Positions 1-8,053 of a stretch of DNA of 64,000 nucleotides are shown here, piece by piece. How positions within the stretch are numbered: position 1 is the stretch's first letter; the number at the start of each line of letters is the position of its first letter. Position numbers and translations under genes: made by a program. The DNA comes from Variovorax sp. MHTC-1 (GTDB lineage Bacteria > Pseudomonadota > Gammaproteobacteria > Burkholderiales > Burkholderiaceae_C). Below the pieces are notes generated by a model. That model saw nothing but the letters and a program-made list of their open reading frames with translations, was not told the origin of the DNA and ran no database searches. The stretch lies in the NCBI RefSeq assembly GCF_003984645.1, contig NZ_RWKI01000001.1:310001-374000 (forward strand), read 5' to 3'.

Positions 1-987
1 GCCGGCGCCTCCGACCTCTTCGGGCCATGGATGGTCTTTCCCGGCCAGACGCCACCGGTGGGCATCGAGGAGGCGATCCGGAATTCGCTCGCCTCGCCCG
101 AGCTGCTCACGGTGGTGCGCGGCTCGGACGTCGATGCGCCGATTGCGGACGGCATCGAGGCCGCGGTCGCCGCGGCGCGCGAGGCCGATGTCGTGCTGCT
201 TTCGATCGGCGAGAACGAGCAGATGTCGGGCGAGGCGCGTTCGCGCAGCGACATCGAAATCCCGCGGGCGCAGCAGGAGCTCGCCGATGCCGTCGCGGCG
301 ACCGGCAAGCCGGTGGTCGTGCTGCTGCGCAACGGCCGCGCGCTGGCGCTCAAAGGCGCGGTGCGCAATGCGCGCGCGATCCTCGTGACCTGGTTCCTCG
401 GCTCGCAGACCGGGCCGGCCATCGCCGACGTGCTGTTCGGCGACGCCAATCCCTCGGGCCGGCTCCCGGTGAGCTTCCCGCAGACGCCCGGCCAGGTGCC
501 CTACTACTACAGCCACAAGCGCACCGGCCGGCCGCAGCTCGCCGACGCGCCGGCCACGTTCTACAAGGCGCGCTACCTGGATGCGAGCAACGATGCGCTG
601 TTCCCCTTCGGCCATGGCCTCGGCTATGCGCGCGTGCGCTACGAAGGGATCGACCTGAGCCCGAGCCGCATGGCCTGGGACGGCACGCTGACCGTGCGCG
701 CGCGCATCGCCAACACGGGCAAGCGCGAGGCCGAAGAAGTGGTGCAGCTCTACATCCGCAATCGCGCCGCCAGCGTGACGCGGCCGGTGCGGGAGCTCAA
801 GAGCTTCCGCAAGGTGCGTGTGCCCGCGGGTCAGACGATGTCGGTCGAGTTCACGCTCTCTCGCAGCGACCTGATGTTCATCGGGCAGGATCTGCAGCCG
901 ACGGTGGAGCCAGGCAATTTCGACCTCTGGGTCGGCCCCTCGGCGGTCGGTGGGCTGAAGGCCGGCTTCGTGCTGGCGCCCGGGTGA
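1..987 (+). CDS. GH3 family beta-glucosidase, C-terminal part (5' truncated by window edge)
   Basis: The reading frame is open from base 1, so the gene starts outside the window; 328 codons are visible. The visible part matches the C-terminal half of BglX-type glycoside hydrolase family 3 enzymes, which release glucose from beta-linked oligosaccharides. It shows the GH3 C-terminal sandwich domain (GENEQMSGEARSRSDI, then GKPVVVLLRNGRAL and the segment around NPSGRLPVSFPQ). A fibronectin III-like domain ends the protein (EEVVQLYIRN, PVRELKSFRKV, PGNFDLWVG). The catalytic nucleophile lies in the missing N-terminal barrel and cannot be checked. E. coli BglX is periplasmic, so export is likely here too. 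It converges on fmdB and is not part of that operon. Confidence 0.92.
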   Translation, partial: AGASDLFGPWMVFPGQTPPVGIEEAIRNSLASPELLTVVRGSDVDAPIADGIEAAVAAAREADVVLLSIGENEQMSGEARSRSDIEIPRAQQELADAVAATGKPVVVLLRNGRALALKGAVRNARAILVTWFLGSQTGPAIADVLFGDANPSGRLPVSFPQTPGQVPYYYSHKRTGRPQLADAPATFYKARYLDASNDALFPFGHGLGYARVRYEGIDLSPSRMAWDGTLTVRARIANTGKREAEEVVQLYIRNRAASVTRPVRELKSFRKVRVPAGQTMSVEFTLSRSDLMFIGQDLQPTVEPGNFDLWVGPSAVGGLKAGFVLAPG

Positions 988-993
988 TGCGCC

Positions 994-1335
994 TCAGTGG
1001 CTGATCATCCAGGGGCGCTTCGAGGGGAATGTCTTGGCGCCGTTCGGGGTCTTCACCGTCGCGCCTGAGCGGGTGCCCGAACAGCAGCCGCAGCCGGCCG
1101 GATGCCTGAGTCGCGCATAGTCGCGCGAGCTGCGCGGCTCGTGCGCAGCGCGTTCGTTGGTCTCGATCGCGCGCCGCGTGCTGCCGGCCATCAGGGCCAG
1201 CTGCGGTGCGTGCGCGAACACGCGCGCCGACGGCTCGCCGCAATGCGGGCAGGCGGCGGGCTCGTTGCGTGTCGCGAGCGGGCGAAGGGCGTCGAAGCCG
1301 CCGCAGCGGCCGCAGGCATAGTCGTAGGTGGGCAT
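994..1335 (-). CDS. fmdB: FmdB-type zinc-ribbon protein
   Basis: A 113-residue protein with the N-terminal zinc ribbon of the FmdB family: MPTYDYACGRCG, then CPHC about 20 residues later, giving the two CxxC knuckles that bind one zinc. The rest is polar and probably disordered, with a Cys pair (CGCC) near residue 83. In Methylophilus methylotrophus the namesake gene accompanies formamidase and was proposed to be regulatory; its biochemical role is not settled. Here it starts 10 bases after fmdA ends and closes the urt-fmd operon, which supports the family name and a role tied to amide use. The C-terminal extension is longer than the bare zinc ribbon of many homologues. Confidence 0.85.
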   Translation of the reverse strand: MPTYDYACGRCGGFDALRPLATRNEPAACPHCGEPSARVFAHAPQLALMAGSTRRAIETNERAAHEPRSSRDYARLRHPAGCGCCSGTRSGATVKTPNGAKTFPSKRPWMISH

Positions 1336-1345
1336 CGATGCGGCC

Positions 1346-2578
1346 TCAGCGCAGGTCGTGCGACAACGGCATGTCGATCGAGCCGTCGATCATCTTCGTC
1401 GGCCCCGCCGCGTTCGGGTTGATGTCGAAGTCGAAGATCTGCGTCGGCAGCCAGAGCGTGGCGCAGGCGTTGGGCACGTCGACCACGCCGCTGATGTGGC
1501 CCTGCACCGGGGCCGTGCCCAGGATCGAATAGGCCTGCGCCCCCGAGTAGCCGAACTTCTTCAGGTACTCGATCGCGTTGAGGCAGGCCTGGCGGTAGGC
1601 GATGTGCACGTCCAGGTAGTACTGCTTGCCGGCCTCGTCGACCGAGATGCCCTCGAAGATCAGGTAGTCGTTGTAGCTCGGCGTGATCGGACTGGGCTTG
1701 AAGATCGGGTTCCTAATGCCGTACTTGGCCATCCCGCCCTTGATCAAGCTGACCTTCATATGCACCCAGCCGGCCATCTCGATCGCGCCGCAGAAGGTGA
1801 TCTCGCCGTCGCCCTGGCTGAAGTGCAGATCGCCCACCGAGAGGCCGGCGCCGTCGACGTACACGGGGAAGAAGACCTTGGAGCCGCGCGACAGGTCCTT
1901 GATGTCGCAATTGCCGCCATGCTCGCGCGGCGGCACGGTTCGCGCGCCCTCGGCGGCGGCCTTCGCCCTCGCCTCGCCGGTCATCTTGCCCATGTGCGCG
2001 GTGGCGGCGAAAGGCGGGTTGGCCAGGCCCGGCACGCGCTCCGGGTCGGTCGCGATGAAGTCGATCTCGCGCTTGTTCCACATGTCCAGCATCGGCTTGT
2101 CGGGCAGACAGCCGATCAGGCCCGGATGGATCAGGCCCGCGAAGTTGACGCCCGGCACGTGGCGCGAGCTGGTGAACATGCCCTTGAAATCCCAGATCGA
2201 CTTTTGCGCTTCGGGAAAATGGTCGGTCAGGAAACCGCCGCCGTTCTTCTTAGAGAAGAAGCCGTTGAAACCCCAAAGGCTGTCAGGCTTGGCGCCGATG
2301 TCGAGCAGGTCCACCACCAGCAGGTCGCCGGGCTCGGCGCCCTTCACGCCCACCGGGCCCGAGAGGTAGTGCACGGTGCTCAGGTCGATGTCGCGCACGT
2401 CGTCGGCGCTGTCGTTGTTCTTAATGAAGCCGCCGGTCCAGTCGAAGGTCTCGAGGATGAAGTCGTCGCCCGGGTTGACCCAGCAGGCCATCGGAATGTC
2501 CGGATGCCAGCGGTTGTGGATCATCTCGTTCTCGGTCGGCGACTTCGTGAGGTCGACCTTGATCAGGGTGTCGGTCAT
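1346..2578 (-). CDS. fmdA: Formamidase
   Basis: A 410-residue protein of the FmdA/AmdA acetamidase-formamidase family, which hydrolyses formamide to formate and ammonia in the cytoplasm. Recognisable family segments are HNRWHPDIPMACWVNPGDD near the N-terminus, LSGPVGVKGAEPGDLLVVD, the HPGLIGCLPD segment and GDLHFSQGDGEITFCGAIE. Length equals the usual size for formamidases of this type. It lies 24 bases after urtE on the same strand, so the importer and the hydrolase are probably co-transcribed. No urease or urea carboxylase gene is in the window, so the ammonia-yielding step encoded locally acts on formamide rather than urea. Confidence 0.95.
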   Translation of the reverse strand: MTDTLIKVDLTKSPTENEMIHNRWHPDIPMACWVNPGDDFILETFDWTGGFIKNNDSADDVRDIDLSTVHYLSGPVGVKGAEPGDLLVVDLLDIGAKPDSLWGFNGFFSKKNGGGFLTDHFPEAQKSIWDFKGMFTSSRHVPGVNFAGLIHPGLIGCLPDKPMLDMWNKREIDFIATDPERVPGLANPPFAATAHMGKMTGEARAKAAAEGARTVPPREHGGNCDIKDLSRGSKVFFPVYVDGAGLSVGDLHFSQGDGEITFCGAIEMAGWVHMKVSLIKGGMAKYGIRNPIFKPSPITPSYNDYLIFEGISVDEAGKQYYLDVHIAYRQACLNAIEYLKKFGYSGAQAYSILGTAPVQGHISGVVDVPNACATLWLPTQIFDFDINPNAAGPTKMIDGSIDMPLSHDLR

Positions 2579-2602
2579 GCGTGCTCCTTCTTTGGGGTTC
2601 GG

Positions 2603-3292
2603 TTAAACAGAGAGGTAGGCCTTGATGTGGTTCACGTCGGTCTTGTCGCGCGCGGTCTCGTGCACCAGGCGGCCGCCTTCGATGACGAACAGGCGGTCGG
2701 CTACATCGAGCGCAAAACTGAGCACCTGCTCCGACACCACGATCGTGATGCGGCGCATCTTTCGGATCTCGTTGAGCGCCTTCGCGATGTCCTTGACGAT
2801 CGAAGGCTGAATGCCTTCGGTGGGCTCGTCGAGCAAGAGCACCTTGGGCTCGGTGACCAGCGCGCGCGCGATGGCCAGCTGCTGCTGCTGGCCGCCCGAG
2901 AGGTTGCCGCCCTTGCGCCGCTTCATGTCGAAGAGCACCGGGAAGAGCGCATAGATTTCCTCGGGAATGCGCTTGACCTTCGCGTTCTCCAGGCCGGTCT
3001 GGATGTTCTCCTCGACCGTCAGCGTCGGGAAGATCATGCGGCCCTGCGGCACGTAGGCGATGCCCTTGGCAACGCGGCGAAAGCTCTCGTCGCGGGACAC
3101 GTCCTGGCCAGCGACCTCGATCCTTCCGCTCCTGATCGGCAGCACGCCCATCAGGCTCTTGAACAGCGTAGTCTTGCCCATGCCGTTGCGGCCCATGACG
3201 GCGATGGTCTCGTTGGCCCTGGCCTCGAAGGAGATTCCGTGCAGCGCCTCGCTCTGGCCGTAGGCGACGTGAAGGTCCTGGACGCTCAGCAT
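2603..3292 (-). CDS. urtE: Urea/short-chain amide ABC transporter, ATP-binding subunit UrtE
   Basis: A 229-residue ABC ATPase of the branched-chain amino acid/urea importer class. Walker A is GRNGMGKTT (the UrtE-typical variant), the signature is LSGGQQQQLAIARAL and Walker B is VLLLDEPTEGIQPS. It pairs with UrtD on the cytoplasmic side of the UrtBC permease. The start MLSVQDLHV was chosen because GAGAGGAG lies 6-7 bases upstream of that ATG; an in-frame ATG 30 bases further up has no such site. About 156 bases separate it from urtD, a wider gap than elsewhere in the operon, with nothing recognisable in it. Confidence 0.95.
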   Translation of the reverse strand: MLSVQDLHVAYGQSEALHGISFEARANETIAVMGRNGMGKTTLFKSLMGVLPIRSGRIEVAGQDVSRDESFRRVAKGIAYVPQGRMIFPTLTVEENIQTGLENAKVKRIPEEIYALFPVLFDMKRRKGGNLSGGQQQQLAIARALVTEPKVLLLDEPTEGIQPSIVKDIAKALNEIRKMRRITIVVSEQVLSFALDVADRLFVIEGGRLVHETARDKTDVNHIKAYLSV

Positions 3293-3448
3293 GATGTGCT
3301 CCTCTCTGTTGAAACTTGGCAAGCGGTGTGTGGAGCGGGTGAAGCGTTCGGGGCGCGTGCCGAGGACAGCGGGTGGCCCCCTCCGCAGAGCACACCGTCG
3401 GCGTGATCCCGCCCCAGCGCGTGGAGGACGCAGCGAATCGAATTCATC

Positions 3449-4195
<747 letters not shown>

Positions 4196-4204
4196 GAAGA
4201 ATCC

Positions 4205-5410
4205 TCAGGCGCTCTGGCTGCCGACGCCGTCGGGCAGCGAGGGTTCGTCGACGCTGCGGCCCGCCTTCGGCGGCGGCTCCGGATAGTGCGCCTGCGCGGC
4301 AGCGAGCTGCTCGGCATGCAGCTTGCGCTCGGCCGCACGTCGCAGCCACCAGGGCCTGAGATGGCTGTCCCACAGCCCGGCCAGGCCCATCGGGAAGGCC
4401 AGCGTGACGCCGATGAAGAGCGCCGCCATCAGGAACAGCCACAGGTCCGGGAAGCTCTCGGAAAAGAAGGTCTTGCCGGCATTCACCAGCAGCGCGCCGT
4501 AGACCGCGCCCACCAGGCTCATGCGCCCCCCGACGGCCGCGAAGATCACCATCTCGATCGACGGCACGATGCCGACGAAGGACGGCGACATGAAGCCCAC
4601 CTGCAGCGCGAACATCGCACCGCCGATGCCCGAGAGCGCGGCCGCGAGGCAGAAGGTGAAGACCTTGAAGTTCGAGACGTCGTAGCCCGAAAAGCGCACC
4701 CGGTCCTCCTTGTCGCGCATGGCGAGCAGCAAGGTGCCGAGCTTGCTCTTCTGGATCCACAGGCACAGCAGGATGCTGGCCATGAGCAGGCAGACGCAGA
4801 GGTAGTAGAGGATGTACTTGGCGCTGTCGGTGCGCGTGTCCCAGCCGAGCACCGTCTTCAGGTCGGTCATGCCGTTGACGCCGCCGGTGTAGCCCTGCTG
4901 GCCGATGATCAGCACCGAGAGAATGAGCGCCACCGCCTGCGTGATGATCGCGAAGTACACGCCGCCGACGCGGCGCTTGAACATCGCGAAGCTGATCAGC
5001 CAGGCCAGCGCGGTCGGCAACGCGATCACCAGGATCAGCGTCAGCGGCAGGCTCTTGAAGGGCAGCCAGAGCATCGGCAGCTCGGTGATCTGGTTCCAGT
5101 CCATGAAGTCCGGAATGCCCGGCGTCGACTGGATCTTGGTGGTCTCGGGGTCCGAAGCTTCCAGCTTCAGGAACATCGCCATCGCGTAGCCCCCGAGCCC
5201 GAAGAAGACGCCCTGCCCCAGGCTCAGCACGCCGCCGTAGCCCCACACCATCACCAGGCCGACGGCGACGAAGGCATAAGTGAGGTACTTGCCGACCAGG
5301 TTGAGGCGGAAGATGTCGAGCGTCGCCGGCAGCACGACGGCCAGCAGGATCGCCAGCACGATGACGCTGAGCAGGCCTGAGCGCTTGAACGAATCGATGA
5401 ACATTTTCAT
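4205..5410 (-). CDS. urtC: Urea/short-chain amide ABC transporter, permease UrtC
   Basis: A 401-residue inner-membrane permease of the LivM family with multiple hydrophobic helices. The conserved loop of this family is visible as VWGYGGVLSLGQGVFFGLGG, followed by AMRDKEDRVRFSGYDVSNFK, the cytoplasmic coupling segment that contacts the ATPase. The polar C-terminal tail of about 50 residues is extra-long and probably cytoplasmic. It forms the channel with UrtB. Two ATGs lie six bases apart at the start (MKMF); the first is used here. A 139-base gap holding a dispersed repeat separates it from urtB. Confidence 0.95.
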   Translation of the reverse strand: MKMFIDSFKRSGLLSVIVLAILLAVVLPATLDIFRLNLVGKYLTYAFVAVGLVMVWGYGGVLSLGQGVFFGLGGYAMAMFLKLEASDPETTKIQSTPGIPDFMDWNQITELPMLWLPFKSLPLTLILVIALPTALAWLISFAMFKRRVGGVYFAIITQAVALILSVLIIGQQGYTGGVNGMTDLKTVLGWDTRTDSAKYILYYLCVCLLMASILLCLWIQKSKLGTLLLAMRDKEDRVRFSGYDVSNFKVFTFCLAAALSGIGGAMFALQVGFMSPSFVGIVPSIEMVIFAAVGGRMSLVGAVYGALLVNAGKTFFSESFPDLWLFLMAALFIGVTLAFPMGLAGLWDSHLRPWWLRRAAERKLHAEQLAAAQAHYPEPPPKAGRSVDEPSLPDGVGSQSA

Positions 5411-5453
5411 TTGGCGATGACTCCGATACGTCGCATCCGCGCCTTATTCCAGG

Positions 5454-5537
5454 AACACCGCGGAACCGGCTTTGCCGGGCCGCCGGTGTTGCCCCCTGCA
5501 AGGGGGTTGGCGTAGCGACACGAAGTGCGCGAAGACT
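5454..5537 (+). repeat. Dispersed palindrome-rich repeat, family A, copy 1
   Basis: A repeat of about 85 bases between urtB and urtC. It begins AACACCGCGGAACCGGCTTT and contains CCCCCTGCAAGGGGG and GGCGTAGCGACACGAAGTGC. The reverse complement of bases 38430-38517 matches it at nearly every position. Differences are single bases plus a divergent loop inside the CCCC...GGGG hairpin, so the stem is kept. It lies in a non-coding gap inside a transcribed operon, so it could stabilise or terminate part of the message. Chance peptides containing [11 protein letters not shown] arise when it is translated and should not be annotated as genes. Confidence 0.85.
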
Positions 5538-5549
5538 GGGGGTGGGTTC

Positions 5550-6464
5550 TCATCGCCGCACCTTGACGGCGAACAGGCCTTGCGGGCGCATCATCAGAAT
5601 GAGCACGATCAGCGACAGCGTCAGCACCTTGGCCATCGAGCCGGTGATGAAGAACTCCGAGATCGACTGCGTCTGCGCGATGCCGAAGGCCGAGACCACC
5701 GTGCCCAGCAGGCTGGCCGCGCCGCCGAAGGTGACGACCAGGAAGGCGTCGACGATGTAGAGCTGGCCCGAGGTCGGCCCGGTGGACCCGATGGTGGTGA
5801 AGGCCGCGCCCGCCACGCCGGCGATGCCGCAGCCGATCGCGAAGGTCAGGCGGTCGGTTTTCTTCGTATCGATGCCGGTCGCGTTGGCCATCTGGCGATT
5901 GGCGACCGTGGCGCGTACGCGCAGGCCCCAGCGGCTCCGGTGCAGCGCGACCAGGATGCCCGTCGTGACGAAGGCGGTGAGCGCCAGCACGAAGAGGCCG
6001 TTGATCGGGATGTCCAGACCCTCGGCCGGCGCCCACGAACCCATCAGCCACTCGGGCAGCGTCGGGCTCACTTCCTTGGGGCCGATGCCGGTGCGGAAGA
6101 TCTGCTGCAGTCCGAGGCTGATGCCCCAGGTGGCGAGCAGCGTGTCCAGCGGGCGCTTGTAGAGATGGCGGATCAGCCCCCATTCCACCAGCCAGCCGGC
6201 GATGAAGGCGAACACGAACGCCATCGCGATCGCGAGCGGAAAGTAGTACGGCGCGAACGCCGGCGCATGCGCCTCGGTCAGCGTCGAGCCCAGATAGATC
6301 GTGTAGGCGCCGATCGTCATGAATTCGCCGTGCGCCATGTTGATGACGCCCATCTGGCCGAAGATGATCGCGAGCCCGAGGCCCATCAGCAGCAGCACCG
6401 CGAACAGGCTCAAGCCCGCGAAGCCCTGCATCAGGCCGATGTTCAGCATGTCACTGAAATTCAT
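5550..6464 (-). CDS. urtB: Urea/short-chain amide ABC transporter, permease UrtB
   Basis: A 304-residue LivH-type inner-membrane permease with about eight hydrophobic helices. Family marks include GLGLAIIFGQMGVINMAHGE near the N-terminus and GLRVRATVANRQMANATGID, the coupling loop typical of UrtB (the ANRxMAxxxGI pattern separates it from LivH). Some UrtB proteins carry a long N-terminal exported domain; this one is the short form. No strong ribosome site precedes the ATG (CCTTCGAG upstream). It follows urtA after 124 bases that contain a repeat hairpin, which may set lower expression of membrane subunits than of the binding protein. Confidence 0.95.
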   Translation of the reverse strand: MNFSDMLNIGLMQGFAGLSLFAVLLLMGLGLAIIFGQMGVINMAHGEFMTIGAYTIYLGSTLTEAHAPAFAPYYFPLAIAMAFVFAFIAGWLVEWGLIRHLYKRPLDTLLATWGISLGLQQIFRTGIGPKEVSPTLPEWLMGSWAPAEGLDIPINGLFVLALTAFVTTGILVALHRSRWGLRVRATVANRQMANATGIDTKKTDRLTFAIGCGIAGVAGAAFTTIGSTGPTSGQLYIVDAFLVVTFGGAASLLGTVVSAFGIAQTQSISEFFITGSMAKVLTLSLIVLILMMRPQGLFAVKVRR

Positions 6465-6484
6465 CTCGAAGGTCCCTTGGTTGT

Positions 6485-6592
6485 GACTCCTTCCCCCTCT
6501 GGGGGAAGGTTGGGATGGGGGCCAGCAGCGGCGACGCGCGCGCCGCGTGCCCCCACCCTGCCCCCCCGGAGGGGAGGGAGCGAAGTCCTTAC
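6485..6592. repeat. Palindromic intergenic repeat between urtA and urtB
   Basis: This gap contains a perfect 8-base hairpin, CTTCCCCC-TCT-GGGGGAAG (6490-6508). An imperfect larger inverted repeat surrounds it: GGTTGGGATGGGGGC on the left and GCCCCCACCCTGCC on the right, then GGAGGGGAGGGAG. Such C/G-tract palindromes are often dispersed in genomes of this group. It sits between the binding-protein gene and the permease gene. No U-tract follows the hairpin on the minus strand, so it is more likely an RNA-stabilising or processing structure than a strict terminator. Confidence 0.6.
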
Positions 6593-7851
6593 TGGTAGCC
6601 TTTGGGGAACGGATCGGGCTTGATCAATTCGCTCGACTCGGCAACAACCTTGAAGCTCCCATCCGGCAAGCCTTGCCCGATGCGCGCCTTGCTCCACAGG
6701 TGGTGGTTGGCGTCCAGCTTCACGTAGCCCTCGGGCGCCGTCTTGAGCTCGATGCCCGGCGAGGCGGCGACCACCTTGTCGACGTCGAAGCTGCCGGCCT
6801 TCTCGACCGCGGCCTTCCAGAGCCAGGGGCCGAGGTAGCCGGCCTGGGTGACGTCGCCGATCACCGCGTCCTTGCCGTACTTGGCCTTGAAGGCGGCGAC
6901 GAACTTCTTGTTGTTCTCGTTCTGCAGCGTCTGGAAGTACTTCATCGACGAATAGAAGCCGGCGAAGTTCTCGCCGCCCACGCCCGTCATCTCGTCCTCG
7001 GTGACTGCCAGCGTCAAGAGAAACTGCTTGTCGCCGGTGATGCCCGCGGCCTTCAGCTGCTTGTAGAAGGCGACGTTGGAGCCGCCCACCACCGCAGCGA
7101 AGATGCAGTCGGGCTTGGCGACCTTGATCTTGTTGATCAGCGAGTTGAAGTTGGTGTGGCCCAGCGGGTAGTACTCCTCGCCCTTGACCGAGCCCTTCTG
7201 GAAGTTCTCAATGTGCTTGCGCGCGATCTTCATCGAGGTACGCGGCCAGATGTAGTCGGAGCCGACCAGGAAGAAGGTCTTGGCCTTCTTCTCCTTCGCA
7301 CCCCAGTCCAAGCCCCAGATGATCTGCTGCGTGGCCTCCTGGCCGGTGTAGATCACGTTCTTGCTCTGCTCCAGGCCTTCGTAGAAGGTCGGGTAGTACA
7401 GGAGCCCGTTCTCCTTCTCGAACACCGGCAGCACCGCCTTGCGCGAGGCCGAGGTCCAGCAGCCGAACACCGTCGCGACCTTGTCGTTGACCAAGAGCTT
7501 CTTGGACTTCTCCGCGAAGGTCGGCCAGTCGGACGCGCCGTCTTCCTTGATCACCTTGATCTTGCGCCCGAGGATGCCGCCCATCGCGTTGATCTCGTCG
7601 ATCGCGAGCTGCTCGGCCTGGATCGAGCCGGTCTCGGAGATCGCCATCGTGCCGGTGGACGAATGCAGCTGGCCGACCGTGACCTCGGTGTCGGTCACCG
7701 CGAGCTTGGTGGTGTTCACCTTGGCCGTCGGGAACTGCTGGCCGACGGCGAGGCCGCCGAGGCCCAGCATCGGCAGCGCGGCGGCGCCCTGGATCAGACG
7801 GCGGCGCTGCAGCTGCAGCGGGTCGAGGGAGGTATGGGGGTCGCGGGACAT
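6589..7851 (-). CDS. urtA: Urea/short-chain amide ABC transporter, periplasmic binding protein UrtA
   Basis: A 420-residue type-1 periplasmic binding protein, first gene of the urt-fmd operon. The N-terminus LQRRRLIQGAAALPMLGL carries a twin-arginine pair followed by a hydrophobic stretch, as expected for a Tat-exported UrtA. The mature part matches the urea-binding family: VTVGQLHSSTGTMAISET, FGCWTSASRKAVLPVFE, and GQEATQQIIWGLDW. The start was placed at 7851 because GGAGAG precedes it by about 7 bases and the signal peptide follows; the frame is open further upstream. FmdD of Methylophilus, which binds short-chain amides and urea, is a close family relative, so the true ligand could be formamide or acetamide as well as urea. 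Confidence 0.95.
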   Translation of the reverse strand: MSRDPHTSLDPLQLQRRRLIQGAAALPMLGLGGLAVGQQFPTAKVNTTKLAVTDTEVTVGQLHSSTGTMAISETGSIQAEQLAIDEINAMGGILGRKIKVIKEDGASDWPTFAEKSKKLLVNDKVATVFGCWTSASRKAVLPVFEKENGLLYYPTFYEGLEQSKNVIYTGQEATQQIIWGLDWGAKEKKAKTFFLVGSDYIWPRTSMKIARKHIENFQKGSVKGEEYYPLGHTNFNSLINKIKVAKPDCIFAAVVGGSNVAFYKQLKAAGITGDKQFLLTLAVTEDEMTGVGGENFAGFYSSMKYFQTLQNENNKKFVAAFKAKYGKDAVIGDVTQAGYLGPWLWKAAVEKAGSFDVDKVVAASPGIELKTAPEGYVKLDANHHLWSKARIGQGLPDGSFKVVAESSELIKPDPFPKGYQ

Positions 7852-7966
7852 ATCGAGCTCTCCAGGCAGGTTGTGAAAAGGCCGGGCTCCTCCGCACCAC
7901 CGCTGTGCATCCAGCCGGCGGTGCGCCGAGCACCTTGGCCGCCACTCTAGGAAGAGAGCCGCGCGA

Positions 7967-7991
7967 TCCGAATACGTCAATCAACGTATCG
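7967..7991. promoter_or_regulatory. Inverted repeat, candidate operator between urtA and the sensor-kinase gene
   Basis: The divergent intergenic region holds CCGAATACGTCAATCAACGT followed by ATCGG: half-sites ATACGT and ACGTAT around a 6-base centre, with CCG flanks extending the symmetry. TACGT-type half-sites are used by several LuxR-class response regulators. The LuxR-type regulator encoded at 11460-12353 is the obvious local candidate to bind here, but that is inference from position. It lies about 120 bases upstream of the urtA start and about 65 bases upstream of the kinase start. Confidence 0.5.
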
Positions 7992-8053
7992 GGGGTTGGC
8001 CGAGCTCGTGGCGACACTGTCCGCCTTGCCCGGAGGCCCAGCGGGAGCGCTTC

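Noticed and set aside
1328..3406. Long plus-strand frame across fmdA and urtE
   Set aside because: Antisense shadow of two clear genes with no recognisable motif.
5472..5540. Peptides such as [11 protein letters not shown] as a small gene
   Set aside because: They are translations of a non-coding dispersed repeat found at two sites, without ribosome site or start context.
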